Shown here piece after piece: positions 61,641 to 64,000 of a stretch of 64,000 bases of DNA (position 1 is its first letter; each line of letters opens with the position of its first letter). The notes under the pieces are model-generated. The model saw only the letters and a program-made list of their open reading frames with translations, ran no database searches and was not told the origin of the DNA. The translations under genes and the position numbers were made by a program. Source of the stretch: Rugosimonospora acidiphila (GTDB taxonomy: Bacteria > Actinomycetota > Actinomycetes > Mycobacteriales > Micromonosporaceae); the NCBI RefSeq assembly GCF_039543385.1, contig NZ_BAABJQ010000006.1, positions 310,001 to 374,000 of the forward strand, in the 5' to 3' direction.

Positions 61641-62138
61641 TCAGTGACCGCGGACCAGCATCGCGGCGGCGTCAGGCAGGGCGCTGTCCATAGTGGAGAA
61701 GGCCATCGACGGCGGATCGCGCAGCGGCAGCCAGCCGTGGTCGGTCGCCTCGCTCGGGTCCGGGCGCAACTGCCCGTCCACGATCGTGGCGAGCCAGAAC
61801 ATGTCCAGCACCGGCAGCAGCTCGCCCTGGAACTGGTACTCGCCGAGGTACATGCCGACGAACTGGTCGAGGCGTACGGCGACCCCCAGCTCCTCCCGGG
61901 CCTCCCGCACCGCCGCGTCCCTCGGCAGCTCCCAACCGTCACAGAAGCCGCCCGGCAGGTCCCACCGCCCGGCATTGGGCTCCCGGGCCCGCATCAGGGC
62001 GAGGAACCGGTCGCCGTCAACGATGATGACCGACGCCGTCGGACGGGCGTTGAGGAACATCGCGTACCCGCACGCCGGGCACTCGACCGGCGGTGCCGAG
62101 GCGAGCGGCGCGCCGCAGCGGTGGCAGTGGTACGTCAT
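61641..62138 (-). CDS. NUDIX hydrolase with N-terminal zinc ribbon
   Basis: 165 residues. N-terminal zinc ribbon (YHCHRCGAPL ... CPACGYAMF) followed by a complete Nudix box, G-x5-E-x7-REAREELGV (GGFCDGWELPRDAAVREAREELGV is the region). It hydrolyses nucleoside diphosphates linked to another moiety; the ribbon resembles NADH pyrophosphatase (NudC), though the SQPWPFPxS motif is missing. The ATG overlaps the lepA stop (ATGA, 62135-62138), so it is translated with lepA. Confidence 0.9.
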   Translation of the reverse strand: MTYHCHRCGAPLASAPPVECPACGYAMFLNARPTASVIIVDGDRFLALMRAREPNAGRWDLPGGFCDGWELPRDAAVREAREELGVAVRLDQFVGMYLGEYQFQGELLPVLDMFWLATIVDGQLRPDPSEATDHGWLPLRDPPSMAFSTMDSALPDAAAMLVRGH

Positions 62139-64000
62139 TTCTTGCCGGCGCCGCGCTGGTCGGCGCCGTCGTCCGAAGTGGACAGCGCGGCGATGAACGC
62201 CTCCTGCGGCACCTCGACCCGGCCGACCATCTTCATCCGCTTCTTGCCTTCCTTCTGCTTCTCCAGCAGCTTGCGCTTGCGGGTGATGTCACCGCCGTAG
62301 CACTTGGCGAGCACGTCCTTACGGATCGCTCGGATGGTCTCCCGGGCGATCACCCGAGAGCCGATCGCCGCCTGGATGGGCACCTCGAACTGCTGGCGGG
62401 GGATCAACGAGCGCAGCTTGGCGGCGATCCCGACGCCGTAGTTGTACGCCTTGTCCTTGTGCACGATCGCGGAGAACGCGTCGACCGCCTCGCCGTGCAG
62501 CAGGATGTCCACCTTGACGAGGTCGGCCTGCTGCTCGCCGTTGGGCTCGTAGTCCAGCGACGCGTAGCCCTTGGTGCGCGACTTGAGCTGGTCGAAGAAG
62601 TCGAAGATGATTTCGGCGAGCGGCAGCGTGTATCGCAGCTCGACCCGGTCGGCGGACAGATAGTCCATGCCCTGCAGGCTGCCCCGGCGCCCCTGGCACA
62701 GCTCCATCACCGCGCCGACGTAGTCGTTGGGGGTCAGCACCGTGGCCCGCACGATCGGCTCGAAGACCTCGGCCACCTTGCCCGTCGGGTACTCGCTCGG
62801 GTTGGTGACGGTGAGCTCACCGCCGCCGTCCAGGTTGACCCGGTAGACCACGTTCGGCGAGGTCGAGATCAGGTCGAGGCCGAATTCGCGCTCCAGCCGC
62901 TCCCGGATAATCTCCAGGTGCAGCAGCCCGAGGAAGCCGCAGCGGAATCCGAAGCCGAGCGCCGCGCTGGTCTCCGGCTCGTAGGACAACGCGGCGTCGT
63001 TGAGCTTGAGCTTGTCGAGCGCGTCGCGCAGATCCGGGTAGTCCGAGCCGTCGATCGGGTACAGGCCGGAGTAGACCATCGGCTTGGGGTCCTTGTATCC
63101 CCCCAGCGCATCGGTGGCCGGCCGTGAATTGATGGTGACCGTGTCGCCGACGCGGGACTGCCGCACATCCTTCACGCCGGTCATCAGGTACCCGACCTCG
63201 CCGACGCCGAGCCCCTTCCCCTTGAGCGGCTCCGGCGAGATCACGCCTATCTCCAGCAGCTCGTGCACCGCCCCGGTGGACATCATCTTGATCCGGTCGC
63301 GGGCCTCGATCCGGCCATCGATAACCCGGACATAGGTGACCACACCGCGATAGACGTCGTACACCGAGTCAAAGATCATCGCGCGGGCCGGGGCATCGGC
63401 GACGCCGACCGGCGCCGGGATCTGCCGGACGATCTCGTCCAGCAGGTGCGACACACCTTCCCCGGTCTTCCCGGACACCCGCAGGCAGTCCTCGGGCTGG
63501 CAGCCGATCAGGTGCGCCAGCTCCTCGGCGTACTTCTCCGGCTGGGCGGCCGGCAAGTCGATCTTGTTGAGGACCGGGATGATCGTGAGGTCGTCCTCCA
63601 GGGCCAGGTACAGGTTGGCCAGGGTCTGCGCCTCGATCCCCTGGGCCGCGTCGACCAGCAGGACGGCGCCCTCGCAGGCGGCCAGACTCCGGCTGACCTC
63701 ATAGGTGAAGTCGACGTGACCGGGCGTGTCGATCATGTTGAGGACGCTGTCCTCGCCGCTCAGGCCACCCTCCCGCACCCGCCAGGGCATCCGGACGGCC
63801 TGGCTCTTGATCGTGATGCCGCGCTCGCGCTCGATGTCCATCCGGTCGAGGTACTGCGCACGCATCTGCCGTGCGTCCACAACCTCAGTGAGCTGCAGCA
63901 TCCGGTCGGCCAGGGTGGACTTCCCGTGGTCGATGTGGGCGATGATGCAGAAGTTGCGGATGCGCTCCGGAGCGGTAGCGCCCGCAGCTGGCGTCGATGG
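62135..64000 (-). CDS. lepA: Elongation factor 4 (LepA), 5' end beyond the window
   Basis: 621 residues visible, open to the window edge. G1 AHIDHGKST, G2/Sw1 with RERGITIKSQAV, G3 DTPGHVDF, G4 NKID, G5 region SGKTGEG, then EF-G-like domains and the LepA-specific C-terminal domain (KRKLLEKQKEGKKRMKMVGRVEVPQEAFIAAL). It back-translocates ribosomes under ionic or stress conditions. The true start lies outside. Cotranscribed with the NUDIX gene via an ATGA overlap. Confidence 0.97.
   Translation of the reverse strand, partial: PSTPAAGATAPERIRNFCIIAHIDHGKSTLADRMLQLTEVVDARQMRAQYLDRMDIERERGITIKSQAVRMPWRVREGGLSGEDSVLNMIDTPGHVDFTYEVSRSLAACEGAVLLVDAAQGIEAQTLANLYLALEDDLTIIPVLNKIDLPAAQPEKYAEELAHLIGCQPEDCLRVSGKTGEGVSHLLDEIVRQIPAPVGVADAPARAMIFDSVYDVYRGVVTYVRVIDGRIEARDRIKMMSTGAVHELLEIGVISPEPLKGKGLGVGEVGYLMTGVKDVRQSRVGDTVTINSRPATDALGGYKDPKPMVYSGLYPIDGSDYPDLRDALDKLKLNDAALSYEPETSAALGFGFRCGFLGLLHLEIIRERLEREFGLDLISTSPNVVYRVNLDGGGELTVTNPSEYPTGKVAEVFEPIVRATVLTPNDYVGAVMELCQGRRGSLQGMDYLSADRVELRYTLPLAEIIFDFFDQLKSRTKGYASLDYEPNGEQQADLVKVDILLHGEAVDAFSAIVHKDKAYNYGVGIAAKLRSLIPRQQFEVPIQAAIGSRVIARETIRAIRKDVLAKCYGGDITRKRKLLEKQKEGKKRMKMVGRVEVPQEAFIAALSTSDDGADQRGAGKK

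Overview
The window is 64 kb of very GC-rich (roughly 70%+), densely packed bacterial chromosome with GTG/TTG starts and strong G/C third-position bias. The gene order lepA–hemW–hrcA–dnaJ–rsmE–HIT–phoH–ybeY–corC–(cytidine-deaminase-like)–era–recO–uppS–glyS–dgt–ppdK/dusB is the conserved core order of high-GC Actinobacteria. Together with the AfsR/SARP regulator, DUF4870 proteins, PL11 pectin lyase and leaderless promoters it suggests a filamentous actinomycete, probably Micromonosporaceae-like (inference; no rRNA is in the window). I see no tRNA or rRNA gene, prophage, IS element, integrase or CRISPR array.

1–14 kb is an accessory/regulatory stretch: the tail of a secreted rhamnogalacturonan lyase, a P-loop kinase, a PhoP/PhoR-like two-component system with a PhoP-type box upstream, an ankyrin protein, a divergent TetR/SDR pair, an HIT protein, an AlkB-like dioxygenase, an alpha/beta hydrolase, a large SARP–NB-ARC–TPR regulator and an MmcQ/YjbR protein. 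13.6–22.4 kb holds a ferredoxin-reductase-like flavoprotein, dgt, an AI-2E permease, a VOC protein, pyruvate phosphate dikinase and the tRNA dihydrouridine synthase DusB. The 518-nt gap between the last two carries a near-perfect CebR/CelR-type operator. 22.5–31.5 kb has an AsnB-type amidotransferase in tandem with an M15-like putative zinc peptidase, a universal stress protein, the helicase HrpA with a glycine-rich insertion, a lone XdhC Rossmann domain and a secreted SGNH esterase.

31.7–43.1 kb runs from glyS through an ArsR regulator and a long acyl-CoA dehydrogenase to a TPP-riboswitch-controlled ykoEDC transporter (ECF type, hydroxymethylpyrimidine/thiamine) with a visible Shine-Dalgarno-sequestering stem, then uppS and recO. 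43.1–55.4 kb is the era–corC–ybeY–phoH ribosome/envelope cluster, a HIT/serine-hydrolase pair, a MarR/SDR operon with twin palindromic operators, and rsmE–dnaJ–hrcA under a perfect CIRCE element. 55.4–64 kb has duplicated DUF4870 genes, hemW and an enoyl-CoA hydratase-like gene sharing an 18-bp bidirectional promoter, a lysozyme-like exported protein, a phytanoyl-CoA-dioxygenase-family protein, a GlsB-like membrane protein, a NUDIX hydrolase and lepA (5' end outside the window).

The most novel signal is a short palindromic element of about 52 bp with 9-bp inverted ends, present three times (15675-15726, 41312-41363, 47991-48039). Two copies are intergenic. The third lies in frame inside dgt, exactly where this protein has about 18-20 residues more than its relatives, recalling the Rickettsia palindromic elements. 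Also notable: about 17 genes with a -10 box 6-8 nt before the start codon (leaderless mRNAs), and a small gene upstream of recO apparently broken by one extra CG dinucleotide.
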